Source of the DNA: Streptomyces sp. R41
GTDB lineage: Bacteria > Actinomycetota > Actinomycetes > Streptomycetales > Streptomycetaceae
NCBI RefSeq assembly: GCF_041053055.1
Contig: NZ_CP163443.1
Location: 496,001-560,000 of the forward strand
Direction of reading: 5' to 3'
Length of the DNA: 64,000 nt
This document shows positions 8,672 through 17,888 of the stretch, piece by piece (position 1 is the stretch's first letter; each line of letters begins with the position of its first letter). The notes under the pieces are model-generated. The model was not told the origin of the DNA, did not search any database, and saw only the letters and a list, made by a program, of their open reading frames with translations. A program made the position numbers and the translations under genes.

Positions 8672-9517
8672 GTGGAGACCAGCGTCAGTGACGGCACTCG
8701 GCCGAGGCCGATTGCCTTTCCCCTCCTCAAAGGTCAGAAGGCGCTCGTCACCGGCGCGAATTCCGGCATTGGCAAGGCGACCGCGATCGCTCTCGGACGG
8801 GTGGGCGCCGATGTCGTGGTGAACTACGTCGCCGGAGGCGACGCGGCGGAAGAGGTGGTGCGCGAGATCGAGGGATTCGGTGTCCGCGCGTACGCACATG
8901 AGGCGGACGTCTCCCAGGAGGACCAGGTCGTCGAGATGGTCGCCCGTATGGTCAGGGAGTTCGGGACCATCGACATCATGGTGGCGAACGCGGGCCTTCA
9001 GCGGGACGCGCCCATCACCGACATGACGACGGAACAGTGGCACAAGGTGCTGGACGTCAACCTCACCGGCCAGTTCCTCTGCGCTCGCGAGGCGACCAAG
9101 GAATTCATGCGCCGGGGCGTCGTGCCGGAGGTGTCACAGTCGGCGGGGAAGATCATTTGCATGAGCTCGGTGCACCAGCTCATCCCCTGGTCCGGACACG
9201 CCAACTACGCCGCCTCCAAGGGCGGTGTGCTGATGCTCATGGCGACGCTCTCGCAGGAGCTCGCGCCGTATCGGATCCGGGTCAACGCAGTGGCCCCCGG
9301 GGCGATTCGCACACCCATTAACCGCAGCGCGTGGGACACCCCGGAAGCCGAGGCCGCCCTGCTGCGGCTCATTCCCTACCGCCGTGTCGGCGACCCGGAC
9401 GACATCGCGAACACGGTGGCCGTGCTCGCCTCCGACCTGCTCGACTACGTCGTGGGCACCACGATCTACGTGGACGGCGGCATGACGCTGTTCCCCGGCT
9501 TCGCCACGGGTGGCTGA
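8672..9517 (+). CDS. SDR oxidoreductase (glucose 1-dehydrogenase-like)
   Basis: A classical short-chain dehydrogenase of 281 residues. The Rossmann motif is TGANSGIGKA, NAGLQ the structural motif, ICMSSVHQ the catalytic Ser, and YAASKGG the Tyr/Lys pair. PYRRVGDPDDIANTVAVLASD and GTTIYVDGGMTLFP are the usual C-terminal signature. The sequence is most like SDR glucose 1-dehydrogenases, which oxidise glucose to gluconolactone. GTG 8672 is chosen over upstream frames because AGGGAG lies six bases before it. It is followed in the same direction by cydAB and a gluconokinase, which fits a glucose-gluconate route. Confidence 0.87.
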   Translation: METSVSDGTRPRPIAFPLLKGQKALVTGANSGIGKATAIALGRVGADVVVNYVAGGDAAEEVVREIEGFGVRAYAHEADVSQEDQVVEMVARMVREFGTIDIMVANAGLQRDAPITDMTTEQWHKVLDVNLTGQFLCAREATKEFMRRGVVPEVSQSAGKIICMSSVHQLIPWSGHANYAASKGGVLMLMATLSQELAPYRIRVNAVAPGAIRTPINRSAWDTPEAEAALLRLIPYRRVGDPDDIANTVAVLASDLLDYVVGTTIYVDGGMTLFPGFATGG

Positions 9518-9563
9518 GAGGTTCCGTTCCCCCCGCCCGTCCCGATGATCAGCGAGGCCCCGC

Positions 9564-11027
9564 GTGACCAACGCGATCGACGTCCTGGCGGCCACCCCGC
9601 CCCAACTCCTCCCCGCACGCCAACTGATGGCCTTCACCCTGGCCACCCACATCCTGCTCGTACCCTTCGGCGTCGCTCTGCCGGCCCTCACCCTGCTCAT
9701 GCACCACCGCGGGCTGCGCAAGGGCGACGAGGTCGCGCTGCGCATCGCGCGCCGGTGGTCGGCGGTGATGGCCGTCCAGTTCGCCATCGGCATCGTGACG
9801 GGCACCGTACTGTCCTTCGAATTCGGGCTCTTGTGGCCAGGCATGATGGGGCGTTGGGGCGACGTCTTCGGACTCGCCTTCGGTATCGAGGGGTGGGCCT
9901 TCTTCCTCGAGGCGATCCTCATCGCCATCTATCTGTACGGCTGGCGCACCCTCAAACCGTGGCCGCACTTCTGGGTCGGGATTCCGTTGTGCGCGTCCGC
10001 CCTGCTGGGGGCGTTCGGGATCATCGCCGCGAACTCGTGGATGAACACGCCCCAGGGCTTCACCCTCGACGCGTCCGGGAACCCGGCGAGCGTCGATGTA
10101 CGGCAGGCGATCTTCACCCCGATCTTCGGCCCCGAATACTGGCACTTCCTGGGCGCTGCCTACATGACCGCGGCCTATGCCGTGGCGGGCGTCTACGCGG
10201 TCGGATGGCTGCGCGGCCGCAGGGACCGCTACCACCGGCTCGGCTTCACCCTGCCGTTCACGGTCGCGGCCATCCTCACGCCGATCCAGTTCATGCTCGG
10301 GGACTCACTGGCCCGCTCCGTGTTCCACAAGCAGCCGGTGAAGTTCGCCGCCATGGAGATCGTCTGGAAGACCGGCACCCACGTCCCGGAGTACATGTTC
10401 GGGCGGATGCACCCCGACGGGAGCATCTCCGGCGGCCTGAAGATCCCCCAACTCGACTCGATCCTGGCCGGCTTCAGCCCGGCCACCCAAGTGTCGGGAC
10501 TCACGACGGTCCCCGCGAGCGACCGTCCGACGGCCACTCAGGCCACCATCGTCCACTGGGCGTTCGACATCATGGTGACCATCGGGAGCCTGCTCATCCT
10601 GCTCGCGCTCTGGTACGGCTGGTGCTGGCTGCGCCACCGTGACCTGCCCAAGTCGCTCTGGTTCTTCCGGAGCGCGGCCGTCGCTGGCGCGGCGTGCCTG
10701 ATCACCGTCGAATGCGGCTGGATCACCACGGAGGTGGGCCGCCAGCCCTGGATCGTCTACCAGCACATGCGGGTGTCGGAGGCGGTCACCGGCACCCACG
10801 CCTACGGGCTGTGGACGATGCTCGGCATCGTGATCGTCGTCTACATCTGCGCCTTCGGCGCGTTCCTGACGGTCGTACGGAAAATGAGCGGCAGATGGCG
10901 GCAGGCGGACTCGGGCGCAGCCCCGGAAGCCGCGGCGGAAGGCCCGGAGAGCGAGATCCCCTACGGGCCGCGGGCGATGTCCGGCGCCGATGACGGCACC
11001 GGGCCCGGGAACGGAGACCGCGCATGA
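9564..11027 (+). CDS. cydA: Cytochrome bd oxidase subunit I
   Basis: A 487-residue quinol oxidase subunit that carries haems b558, b595 and d and reduces oxygen to water at low oxygen tension. It has about nine transmembrane helices. His29 in ATHILL matches the proximal haem ligand. GRQPWIVY is the invariant C-terminal signature, and a second His lies in EYWHFLG. The segment after THVPEYMFGRMHPDG is short, so this looks like the short-Q-loop (CIO-like) class. GTG 9564 starts the gene and the stop overlaps cydB as ATGA. No cydCD genes follow. Confidence 0.95.
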   Translation: MTNAIDVLAATPPQLLPARQLMAFTLATHILLVPFGVALPALTLLMHHRGLRKGDEVALRIARRWSAVMAVQFAIGIVTGTVLSFEFGLLWPGMMGRWGDVFGLAFGIEGWAFFLEAILIAIYLYGWRTLKPWPHFWVGIPLCASALLGAFGIIAANSWMNTPQGFTLDASGNPASVDVRQAIFTPIFGPEYWHFLGAAYMTAAYAVAGVYAVGWLRGRRDRYHRLGFTLPFTVAAILTPIQFMLGDSLARSVFHKQPVKFAAMEIVWKTGTHVPEYMFGRMHPDGSISGGLKIPQLDSILAGFSPATQVSGLTTVPASDRPTATQATIVHWAFDIMVTIGSLLILLALWYGWCWLRHRDLPKSLWFFRSAAVAGAACLITVECGWITTEVGRQPWIVYQHMRVSEAVTGTHAYGLWTMLGIVIVVYICAFGAFLTVVRKMSGRWRQADSGAAPEAAAEGPESEIPYGPRAMSGADDGTGPGNGDRA

Positions 11028-12079
11028 CCATCGCGGACCTCGTGGCCTGGGTGCTGCTGATCCTGGTGGCCGCCTATGCCTGCGCCGGAGGCACGGATTA
11101 CGGTGCCGGTTTCTGGGACCTCATGGCCGGTGGCGCCGAGCGGGGCAAACGTCCCCGATGGCTGGTCGACCATGCGATGGCGCCGGTCTGGGAGGCCAAC
11201 AACGTCTGGCTCATCTTCATCCTGGTCGTCATGTGGACGGGCTTCCCGATCCTGTTCCAAACGCTCTTCTCGGCCATGTGGCTCCCGCTGGCCCTGGCGG
11301 CGGTGGGACTGGTCCTGCGCGGTGCGGGCTTCGCCCTGCGCAAACCCACGCGGCGGATCGCCGGACGCAGGGTCTACGGGGCGCTGTTCGCCGTCGCCTC
11401 GCTGCTGACGCCCTTCTTCCTCGGCGCGGCGGTCGGGGGCCTGGCCACCGGGCGGGTGGCTCCGGGGACGACGGCGTCGGCCGAGGCGTGGTCCAACGGG
11501 ACGTCGGTCATCGCGGGCCTGCTCACGGTCGCGGCGACCGCGTTTCTCGGCGCGGTGTTCCTCACCGCCGACGCCCGCCGCTTCGGGGCGACCGACCTCG
11601 TCGGCTATTTCCGGCTGCGGGCCTGGGGCAGTCTCGGCGTCATCGCCGTCCTGGCGCTCATCGGTCTCGGCGTGACGCATGACGACGCTCGGTACGTGTA
11701 CGACGGTCTCACCAGCGGAATCGGACTGGTCCTGGTGATCCTGGCAGCGGTCAGCGCACTGGCCACCGCGGGGCTGCTGTTCCGCTTTGCCACCGGGTGG
11801 GCACGGCTCACCGCGGCCGCCTCCGTGGCCCTCGTGGTCTTCGCGTGGGGGCTGGCCCAGCGTCCGTACCTCATTCCCACCTCGCTGACCGTCTCCCAGG
11901 CGGCGGGGGCGTCGACGACGCTGCGCTGGCTCGCCCTGGTCACGCTCATCGCGATCGTGCTGGTCGGGCCGGCCCTGGTCCTGCTCTACCGACTCGACAC
12001 CCGCGGTGCTCTGCAGCCCCTCACCGACGCGGACCTGCGCCAGGCGGCGCCCGGATCCGGTCCCGAGGGACCCGAATGA
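11024..12079 (+). CDS. cydB: Cytochrome bd oxidase subunit II
   Basis: A 351-residue polytopic subunit that stabilises the haem-bearing CydA. It starts MTIADLVAWVLLILVAAYACAGG, with the typical G-x-D-Y-G-A-G-F-W-D-L turn. VWEANNVWLIF is the strongly conserved W-E-x-N-x-V-W-L motif of the family. About eight hydrophobic helices follow. Its ATG overlaps the cydA stop by four bases, and its own stop overlaps the gluconokinase start in the same way. The three genes are therefore translationally coupled. Confidence 0.95.
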   Translation: MTIADLVAWVLLILVAAYACAGGTDYGAGFWDLMAGGAERGKRPRWLVDHAMAPVWEANNVWLIFILVVMWTGFPILFQTLFSAMWLPLALAAVGLVLRGAGFALRKPTRRIAGRRVYGALFAVASLLTPFFLGAAVGGLATGRVAPGTTASAEAWSNGTSVIAGLLTVAATAFLGAVFLTADARRFGATDLVGYFRLRAWGSLGVIAVLALIGLGVTHDDARYVYDGLTSGIGLVLVILAAVSALATAGLLFRFATGWARLTAAASVALVVFAWGLAQRPYLIPTSLTVSQAAGASTTLRWLALVTLIAIVLVGPALVLLYRLDTRGALQPLTDADLRQAAPGSGPEGPE

Positions 12080-12591
12080 TCGTCGTGGTCATGGGCGTGT
12101 CGGGTTCCGGTAAGTCCACGGTCGGCACCGCGATCGCCGACGGGCTCGGCATGCCGTTCCTGGACGGCGACGCGGTCCATCCCAGTGCCAACATCGCCAA
12201 GATGCGCGCCGGGCATGCTCTGAACGACGCGGACCGCGAGCCGTGGCTGCGCATCCTGGCCGACCACATCCGCGGAGCCGCCGAATCCGGCCAGGGGTTG
12301 ATCGTGGCCTGCTCTGCGCTCAAGCGCCGCTACCGTGACGAACTGCGGTCCGCCGCAAGCGAGGTCTGGTGCCTTTACCTGGCCCTGGACCGGGACACCG
12401 CCCAGGACCGCGTCGCCGCGCGCACCGGGCACTTCATGCCCGCCGGGCTGATCGACTCGCAGTTCGGCGACCTGGAGCCGCTGGAGCCGGCCGAGCCAGG
12501 CGCCACCGTCGACGCCACGGGGGACCTCCAGGTCACGCTCGCGCGGGCCCGTGCCGCCGTCACGCACTTCGGCGGACGTGCGGCGCACTGA
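12076..12591 (+). CDS. Gluconokinase
   Basis: A 171-residue P-loop kinase of the GntK/thermoresistant type that makes 6-phosphogluconate from gluconate and ATP. The Walker A is MGVSGSGKST (6-15). FLDGDAVHPSANIAKM is the family substrate motif, and ACSALKRRYRDELR the characteristic lid and base region. HFMPAGLIDSQFGDLE is the conserved C-terminal block. The ATG at 12076 overlaps the cydB stop as ATGA; a longer frame reads back through cydB and is rejected. Being coupled to a respiratory oxidase is unusual and points to a link between sugar oxidation and respiration. Confidence 0.93.
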   Translation: MIVVVMGVSGSGKSTVGTAIADGLGMPFLDGDAVHPSANIAKMRAGHALNDADREPWLRILADHIRGAAESGQGLIVACSALKRRYRDELRSAASEVWCLYLALDRDTAQDRVAARTGHFMPAGLIDSQFGDLEPLEPAEPGATVDATGDLQVTLARARAAVTHFGGRAAH

Positions 12592-12606
12592 GGCGCCGAG
12601 CCGCCT

Positions 12607-14349
12607 TCAGCCGAGCAGCACCGCCACGTCCCCGTCCTGGGGCGTCGGGCGGTCCGTCCGCGTCACGGGGAGCAGCCGGCCGTCGCCACGCACCAGGAAG
12701 AGCACCTCGGTGCCGTCGGGGAGAGGCCCCCTCACGCGGCGCGTCAGGACCCGGGCACCTCGGTCATGGCGGCGCGTCAGCTCGACTCCGGTCAGCGCCG
12801 CGCCGAAGAGCACCTCGCCACCCGAGTACGGGGCGACGACGCCCTCGCTGTCCACGGGCGGCCCCAGGCGGTAGACCGTACCGTCGACGCTGCCCGCCAG
12901 ATTCGTGGCGGCCAGGGCGTTGAAGTCGTCCTCCTCGGTGAGCAGCAGGACCCCCGTGAGACCTTCCAGCTCCGCACCGGCGCCCGTGGCCGCCGCGAAC
13001 AGTTCCCCGCGGGCGAGTTCGAGCCCGGCGGCGGCGATCCGTTCCCGTTCGTCCTCGCGCCCCGCCCACATGACGACCTCCAGCCCCACCGACCGCAGCG
13101 CCTTCCCCAGATCGACCACCCACGGGGCGCCGCCCACCAGCAGGGGCCGGGAGCGTGCCGAGCGCACCACGTGCAGCCGTCGCGCCATGGGCGCCGCGGT
13201 CAGCCCGTACAGCGTGACCGTCGCCACGATCACCACGAACGTGGCGGGCAGGATCTTCGAGGCGCCGCCGATCCCCTTGTCGACGAGCGACGCCGAGAAG
13301 GTCGAGGCGGTGGAAGCGGCCACGATGCCGCGTGGCGCCATCCACCCGATGAAGCCTCGCTCCCCGCGCGACAGGTCCGTACGCAGGGACGCCACCAGTG
13401 CCGCCACGGGTCTGGTCACCAGGACGAGGACGGCGACGATCCCGAGCGTCGGCAGCATGACGTGCCGCAGCGAGTGCGGGGTGACGGTGGCGGAGATGGA
13501 GATGAACAGCAGCCCGATGATCAGATGGACGAGGGTTTCGAAGAAGGGCTTGCGGGCGGGGACGTCGGCGCCGGGCAGGTTCGCCACGGCCAGACCCATC
13601 AGGACGGCGGCGATGAGCCCGGTGTCCTCGCGGACGATGTCGCAGGCGGCGGCGACCCCGACCACCGCCGCCAGCTGCACCGTCGTACCCAGTACCTCGC
13701 CCAGCTGAAGCCGGCGCAGCACCAACAGCACGGCCGCCCCGACGACACCCCCCAACACGCCGACCGCGGCGCTGGCGAGGAAGACCTCGAGCCGGCTGCC
13801 GAGGCCATGTTGTTCGCCGGCCACCACCGCGTGGAAGACCAGCGCGCCCAGGATGCCGCCCAGCGGGTCGATGAGGGACCCCTCCCACACGAGGATCCGC
13901 TGGACGCGGTCCGTGGGGCGTACGAAGTTGAGCAGCGGGCCGACCACCGTGGGCCCGGAGACGACCAGGATCGCACCCAGCATCCACGCCGCGCTGACGG
14001 ACATCCCGAGCAGGGGGACGGCGAGCAGCGCCGCCGACAGCCACGTGACCAGCACACCGAACCACAGCAGCCGCACCACGACCCGCCGGGTGTGAGCGAC
14101 GAACCGGCGCAGATCGAGTCCCAGCCCGGCGTCGTACAGGATCACCGCGACCGCCAGCGAGACCAGCGGCGAGAAGGTGCTGCCCAGCAGTCGCTCGGGG
14201 TTGACGGCGTCCGTCAGAGCGCCGGCGGTGAAACCGACCGGCAGCAGCACGATCAGCGCCGGAATCCGCAGCCGGCTTGCCAGCACCTGTGAGCCGACCG
14301 CCAGTACGACGATCAGGCCGAGGCCCGTGAGCACCTGGTCGGTCGTCAC
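12607..14349 (-). CDS. Cation:proton antiporter with C-terminal RCK-like domain
   Basis: A 580-residue CPA-type monovalent cation/H+ antiporter. The first 400 residues form 11-13 membrane helices with DAGLGLDLR, VSGPTVVGPLL and WEGSLIDPLGG, the segments holding the transport-site acidic residues. The C-terminal 180 residues look like a TrkA/RCK pair: a Rossmann-like PLLVGGAPWVVDLGKAL, then a TrkA-C-like end with GTEVLFLVRGDG and GDVAVLLG. The start is GTG 14349 after GGAAG. It converges on the gluconokinase with only 15 bp between stops. A role in pH or Na+/K+ balance is inferred. Confidence 0.9.
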   Translation of the reverse strand: MTTDQVLTGLGLIVVLAVGSQVLASRLRIPALIVLLPVGFTAGALTDAVNPERLLGSTFSPLVSLAVAVILYDAGLGLDLRRFVAHTRRVVVRLLWFGVLVTWLSAALLAVPLLGMSVSAAWMLGAILVVSGPTVVGPLLNFVRPTDRVQRILVWEGSLIDPLGGILGALVFHAVVAGEQHGLGSRLEVFLASAAVGVLGGVVGAAVLLVLRRLQLGEVLGTTVQLAAVVGVAAACDIVREDTGLIAAVLMGLAVANLPGADVPARKPFFETLVHLIIGLLFISISATVTPHSLRHVMLPTLGIVAVLVLVTRPVAALVASLRTDLSRGERGFIGWMAPRGIVAASTASTFSASLVDKGIGGASKILPATFVVIVATVTLYGLTAAPMARRLHVVRSARSRPLLVGGAPWVVDLGKALRSVGLEVVMWAGREDERERIAAAGLELARGELFAAATGAGAELEGLTGVLLLTEEDDFNALAATNLAGSVDGTVYRLGPPVDSEGVVAPYSGGEVLFGAALTGVELTRRHDRGARVLTRRVRGPLPDGTEVLFLVRGDGRLLPVTRTDRPTPQDGDVAVLLG

Positions 14350-14477
14350 CGGGGTGTCTTCCGGAATTCATCCGACTGGTCGCGCATCAGATGACGCGGA
14401 CCCGTGGTCACGGCAGCGTGGGCCACAGAGGCCCCAGGCTTCCCGCTGACTTCCCGCACAGACGAGGACTTGTCGCC

Positions 14478-14846
14478 ATGATCTGTCGTCGCCAGGCCGG
14501 CCGCCGGGCCGGGGCCGTCGTTCTCATGCTCGCGGCCGCGGGCTGCACGCGCTCCGCCATGGGCACGATCGTCTACACGACGCCGGCCAAGCAGGAAGTG
14601 GTGATCCAGAGCCCGGCCGGCAAGACATGCCATCGCCTGCCGGGCGGCGCCTACCGCGTGGTCAACTACACGCTCTACGACATCCGGCTCTACACCAACG
14701 CGGACTGCGCGCTGACGCCGGCTGGTCAGGACCAGAGCGGCCAGACCGGCGGCGAGAGCTTCTACCTCGCGACGCAGTCGTCCATCGGCTACACGCCCGG
14801 CCAGTCCCCGTGGCTGAGCTACTACGTCGTCCCCGGTAGCGGCTGA
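14478..14846 (+). CDS. Small putative lipoprotein
   Basis: A 122-residue protein of unknown function. The N-terminus has RRQAGRR, then a hydrophobic stretch ending LAAAGC, a lipobox with Cys23 as the lipidated residue. The mature part is polar with several Tyr and Thr, and two further cysteines (KTCHRL and NADCAL) that could form a disulfide outside the cell. ATG 14478 follows GACGAGGA; an earlier frame lacks a ribosome-binding site. It is divergent from the antiporter and converges on the DUF6325 gene. I do not recognise a family. Confidence 0.7.
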   Translation: MICRRQAGRRAGAVVLMLAAAGCTRSAMGTIVYTTPAKQEVVIQSPAGKTCHRLPGGAYRVVNYTLYDIRLYTNADCALTPAGQDQSGQTGGESFYLATQSSIGYTPGQSPWLSYYVVPGSG

Positions 14847-14862
14847 GCTTGCGGCCGGCACC

Positions 14863-15306
14863 TCAGGACGCGGCCTCGGCCGCCTCGAGCGAGGCGAGGA
14901 CGGCCTGTACGGGGAGCCGTCCGGAGGCGACCAGCTGCGCTCCGCCACGCCGCAGGGCGGCGGCGAAGGGCGCGGCCCACACGTTCTCGTAGACCAGCAG
15001 GCCGGCGGAGTTGCCGGGCTCCACGGCCGCGGCGGCCTCCTCGAGGTCGTCCTGGCCCAGCAGACCGGAGTGGACACCTTCGAAGACGGCGAGGTCGAGT
15101 TTGCCGTCACCGGTGAGATCGGCGATCTCCAGGGCGGCCACCGAACCGTCCTCGTCCTTCCTGATGAACACCAGGTCGAGGATCCGGATGAGGCCGCGGT
15201 CCACCAGATCGACCAGCAGCGGAAAGCCCTCGCCTGTCATGTGGCTGCCGGGGAACTCCACCACCACGTAGTCGATGGGTCCCATCTCGTCGAATTGCTC
15301 GCTCAC
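14863..15306 (-). CDS. DUF6325 family protein
   Basis: A 147-residue cytoplasmic protein. It begins near MGPIDYVVVEFPGSHMTGEG, the hallmark N-terminus of DUF6325, followed by LVDLVDRGLIRILDLVFIRKD. The C-terminal third is helical (NVWAAPFAAALRRGG). Members are common in actinobacteria next to membrane and stress genes and have no known role. GTG 15306 is preceded by AGAGGTGA; the internal Met at GPID is a possible alternative start. It is divergent from the 445-residue membrane protein, with 137 bp between starts. Confidence 0.8.
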   Translation of the reverse strand: MSEQFDEMGPIDYVVVEFPGSHMTGEGFPLLVDLVDRGLIRILDLVFIRKDEDGSVAALEIADLTGDGKLDLAVFEGVHSGLLGQDDLEEAAAAVEPGNSAGLLVYENVWAAPFAAALRRGGAQLVASGRLPVQAVLASLEAAEAAS

Positions 15307-15443
15307 GGCGTCACCTCTGGTGCTCGTGGGCCCCCTGAATGCCATTGCATCACCGGGCGCCGGTCGTCGCACCCGGTACGGATTTCACCCCGGCGGCCCC
15401 TCCCGCCTCGCTCAGTGGTCCTGACCGGGATCTGCTCGGAGGT

Positions 15444-16781
15444 ATGACAAGCAGCGACACGCCCCCACCGGAACCGGATCGCCCCCGTGCGACTTCTTCC
15501 GACGATCGGCGCCCCTCGCAGCAGGGGGGCGGCGAACTGGACGAACTGCGTCGCCGGGTGAGCGAGTTGGAAGGTGCCCGGCGCGAGCCGAGGCACTGGC
15601 TGCGGTCCCTGGGCTCGGTCCTGCTGATCATCCTGGCGTCCGTGCTGGCACTGCTCGCCGTGGTCGCGGTCTGGGCGAACAGCATCATCCGGGACACCGA
15701 CCGTTACGTCGCGACCGTGGCGCCGCTGGCCTCCAATCCCGACGTCCAGCAGGCGGTCACGACCCGGGTCACCAACGAAGTACTCAAGCAGATCGACGTG
15801 GACAGTCTGGTCGCGGAGCTGAGTCGGGCGGCGGCGCAGAAGGGCGTGCCACCCAGGGCCGCGAGCCTCATCGGTGACCTGAGCGGTCCCATCAACAGCG
15901 GCCTGAAGGAGCTGGTGAGCTCCACCGTGATGCGGGTGGTCTCCAGCAGCGCCTTCGAGACGGCCTGGACAGACGCCAACCGCCGGGCCCACACCGCCGT
16001 GGACAAGGCGCTGACGGGCTCGGCCGACGCCGCGGTGTCGCTGAAGAACAATCAGGTCGCCATCGACGTCGCGCCCATCGTGGCCCAGGTGAAGGACCGA
16101 CTGGTCAGTTCGGGTTTCGGGGCGGCCGCGAAGATCCCGGACGTCCACACGGACTTCGTCGTGGTCGAGGGGAAGGACGTCGGCAAGATCAAGTCGTATC
16201 TGAGGGTGCTGCAGATCATCGGCAACTGGCTGCCCGTCATCGCGGTGCTGATCGCCGCCGCGGGCGTGTTCCTGGCGTCCCATCGCCGGCGGGCGCTGAT
16301 CGGGGCCGCGCTCGGGGTGTTCGCCGCCATGGTGGTCTTGGGACTGTGCCTCACCGTCTTCCGCACGGTGTATCTGGACCATCTGCCGCCGGGGGCGAAC
16401 CAGGCAGCGGCGGGCGCCGTCTACGACTCACTGGTGAAGTTCCTGCGCTCCAGTGTGCGGGCGGTCGGGGCACTGGCCCTGGTCACGGCCGTCGGCGCGT
16501 TCTTCATCGGCCCGTCCCGAGCCGCCGTGTTCACCCGTCACTTCTGCAGCAAGGGCATCGGCGCGGGGCGGGACGTGGCCGCCTCGGCGGGGCTGCGGCT
16601 GGGCGCGGTGGGGCGGTTCGTGCACCGCTACAAGCGGTGGATCGGGGCCGCGATCCTGGCGGTGGCCGCGATCGTCCTGTTCACCTGGAGCTACCCGACC
16701 ATGGCGGTCGTGATCTGGACGGCGGTGATCGTGCTGGTGGCCTTCGCGATCCGCGAGTTCCTGGACACGGCGCCCGCGTGA
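15444..16781 (+). CDS. Multi-pass membrane protein of unknown function
   Basis: A 445-residue protein. An acidic-basic N-terminal region (about 60 residues) contains a short coiled-coil-like ELDELRRRVSELEGARRE. A membrane helix follows (LLIILASVLALLAVVAVWA). Next comes an extracytoplasmic domain of about 190 residues, including RDTDRYVATVAPLASNPDVQ, and then five more helices. The RDTDRYV motif after the first helix is common in actinobacterial integral membrane proteins of unknown function. ATG 15444 has GGAGG only one base away, closer than usual, so translation may be weak. The function is not known. Confidence 0.75.
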   Translation: MTSSDTPPPEPDRPRATSSDDRRPSQQGGGELDELRRRVSELEGARREPRHWLRSLGSVLLIILASVLALLAVVAVWANSIIRDTDRYVATVAPLASNPDVQQAVTTRVTNEVLKQIDVDSLVAELSRAAAQKGVPPRAASLIGDLSGPINSGLKELVSSTVMRVVSSSAFETAWTDANRRAHTAVDKALTGSADAAVSLKNNQVAIDVAPIVAQVKDRLVSSGFGAAAKIPDVHTDFVVVEGKDVGKIKSYLRVLQIIGNWLPVIAVLIAAAGVFLASHRRRALIGAALGVFAAMVVLGLCLTVFRTVYLDHLPPGANQAAAGAVYDSLVKFLRSSVRAVGALALVTAVGAFFIGPSRAAVFTRHFCSKGIGAGRDVAASAGLRLGAVGRFVHRYKRWIGAAILAVAAIVLFTWSYPTMAVVIWTAVIVLVAFAIREFLDTAPA

Positions 16782-16788
16782 CACTCTG

Positions 16789-17757
16789 TCAGCCCGGCGG
16801 TGTCCGCTGTGCCGCGCGTGCGTCGCGGCGCTTGCGCACGCGGCGCCAGATCGCCCGTTGGCACTTCAGCGTGCCGGCGCCGACCACGATCAGGATGCCG
16901 ATGTTGAGCAGCAGTTGCAGAAACGAGCCCCATGCCTCGTCCCAGCTGGCGAAAGCGCACGAGACCCCTATGTCGGCCCCGGCCGGAATGGTGGTGACCG
17001 AGATGAAGACACCGAGCAGAGCGCTGGTGCGGGCCTCCGCCAGGGACACGATGCCGACGATTCCGGCCAGCACCGCGACCACCACCGAGTAGAAGTCCGG
17101 CGTGTCGATCAGGTGCGATACGGGCCTGATCCCCAGGTCGAACGCCGGTGGCTGCAGGTCGTAACCCCGCACGAGCAGGCCGAACAGGAAGGCCCAGACG
17201 ATCGCCAGCAGGAACCCGACGAGCAAGGCGGCGAGCCCCTGCCGGATCCTGGTCCCGGAGCGTCGGTCGACACCGAGCGCGACGCTGGTGATCGCCCCGT
17301 ACTCCGGTCCGACGACCATGGCCGCCACGATGAGGATCTGGGAGTTGGTGATGATGCCGACCGCACCGATGATGCCGGCGATCACCAGGAACAGGTAGAA
17401 GCTCGGCGGATAGCGGCCCTCGGCCCGGATCCTGGCCTCCACCTGTTCCCACACCGGCGCCCGCAGCCGGGCCCCGAGCTCCTCCGCCCCGGCCGTGGCC
17501 GCGCGGTCGGAGAAGGCGAAGTCGACCGGCGCCAGGACGATGGATCCGCGGTGCTCCAGCTTCAGGTCGCGCAGGCCCCTGAGCACCTCGTTCGCCGCCC
17601 CGGTCAGCACGTCGCACTCGATGGCGTCGCCGTCGGGGTTGCGTACGCGGTCGCGGTGCAGGACGAGATTGAGGACACACGGCTCGGTGCTGAGCAGTGC
17701 CATCGCGCGTTCCGTGAGATCCGGCGGGGACACCGCCCGGACATGAAGCATGTCCAT
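16789..17757 (-). CDS. DUF389 membrane protein
   Basis: A 322-residue protein with an N-terminal soluble ACT-like half (MDMLHVRAVSPPDL to about residue 100). The membrane half opens with FYLFLVIAGIIGAVGIITNSQ and the DUF389 core LIVAAMVVGPEYGAI. Family hallmarks SVALGV and a G-E/P-rich loop are present. Members are predicted membrane proteins with unproven function. The gene converges on the preceding membrane-protein gene with seven bases between stops. GGAGG lies upstream of ATG 17757. Confidence 0.88.
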   Translation of the reverse strand: MDMLHVRAVSPPDLTERAMALLSTEPCVLNLVLHRDRVRNPDGDAIECDVLTGAANEVLRGLRDLKLEHRGSIVLAPVDFAFSDRAATAGAEELGARLRAPVWEQVEARIRAEGRYPPSFYLFLVIAGIIGAVGIITNSQILIVAAMVVGPEYGAITSVALGVDRRSGTRIRQGLAALLVGFLLAIVWAFLFGLLVRGYDLQPPAFDLGIRPVSHLIDTPDFYSVVVAVLAGIVGIVSLAEARTSALLGVFISVTTIPAGADIGVSCAFASWDEAWGSFLQLLLNIGILIVVGAGTLKCQRAIWRRVRKRRDARAAQRTPPG

Positions 17758-17888
17758 CGGAACCTCCGAGTCTCGGGGCGCTCATCCATTAACGCGGCGA
17801 CGCCGGGGCCCGGCAAATCGGCCCCGGGCACCGCCGATGCCGAGCGGCTCCGCGCGCGGGAACCCGGGCCCTGCCCGATGGTGGGAGC

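Noticed and set aside
12766..14292. Rightward open frame of 508 codons opposite the antiporter
   Set aside because: Composition rich in Arg, His, Gln and Asp with no domain; the opposite strand encodes a full antiporter.
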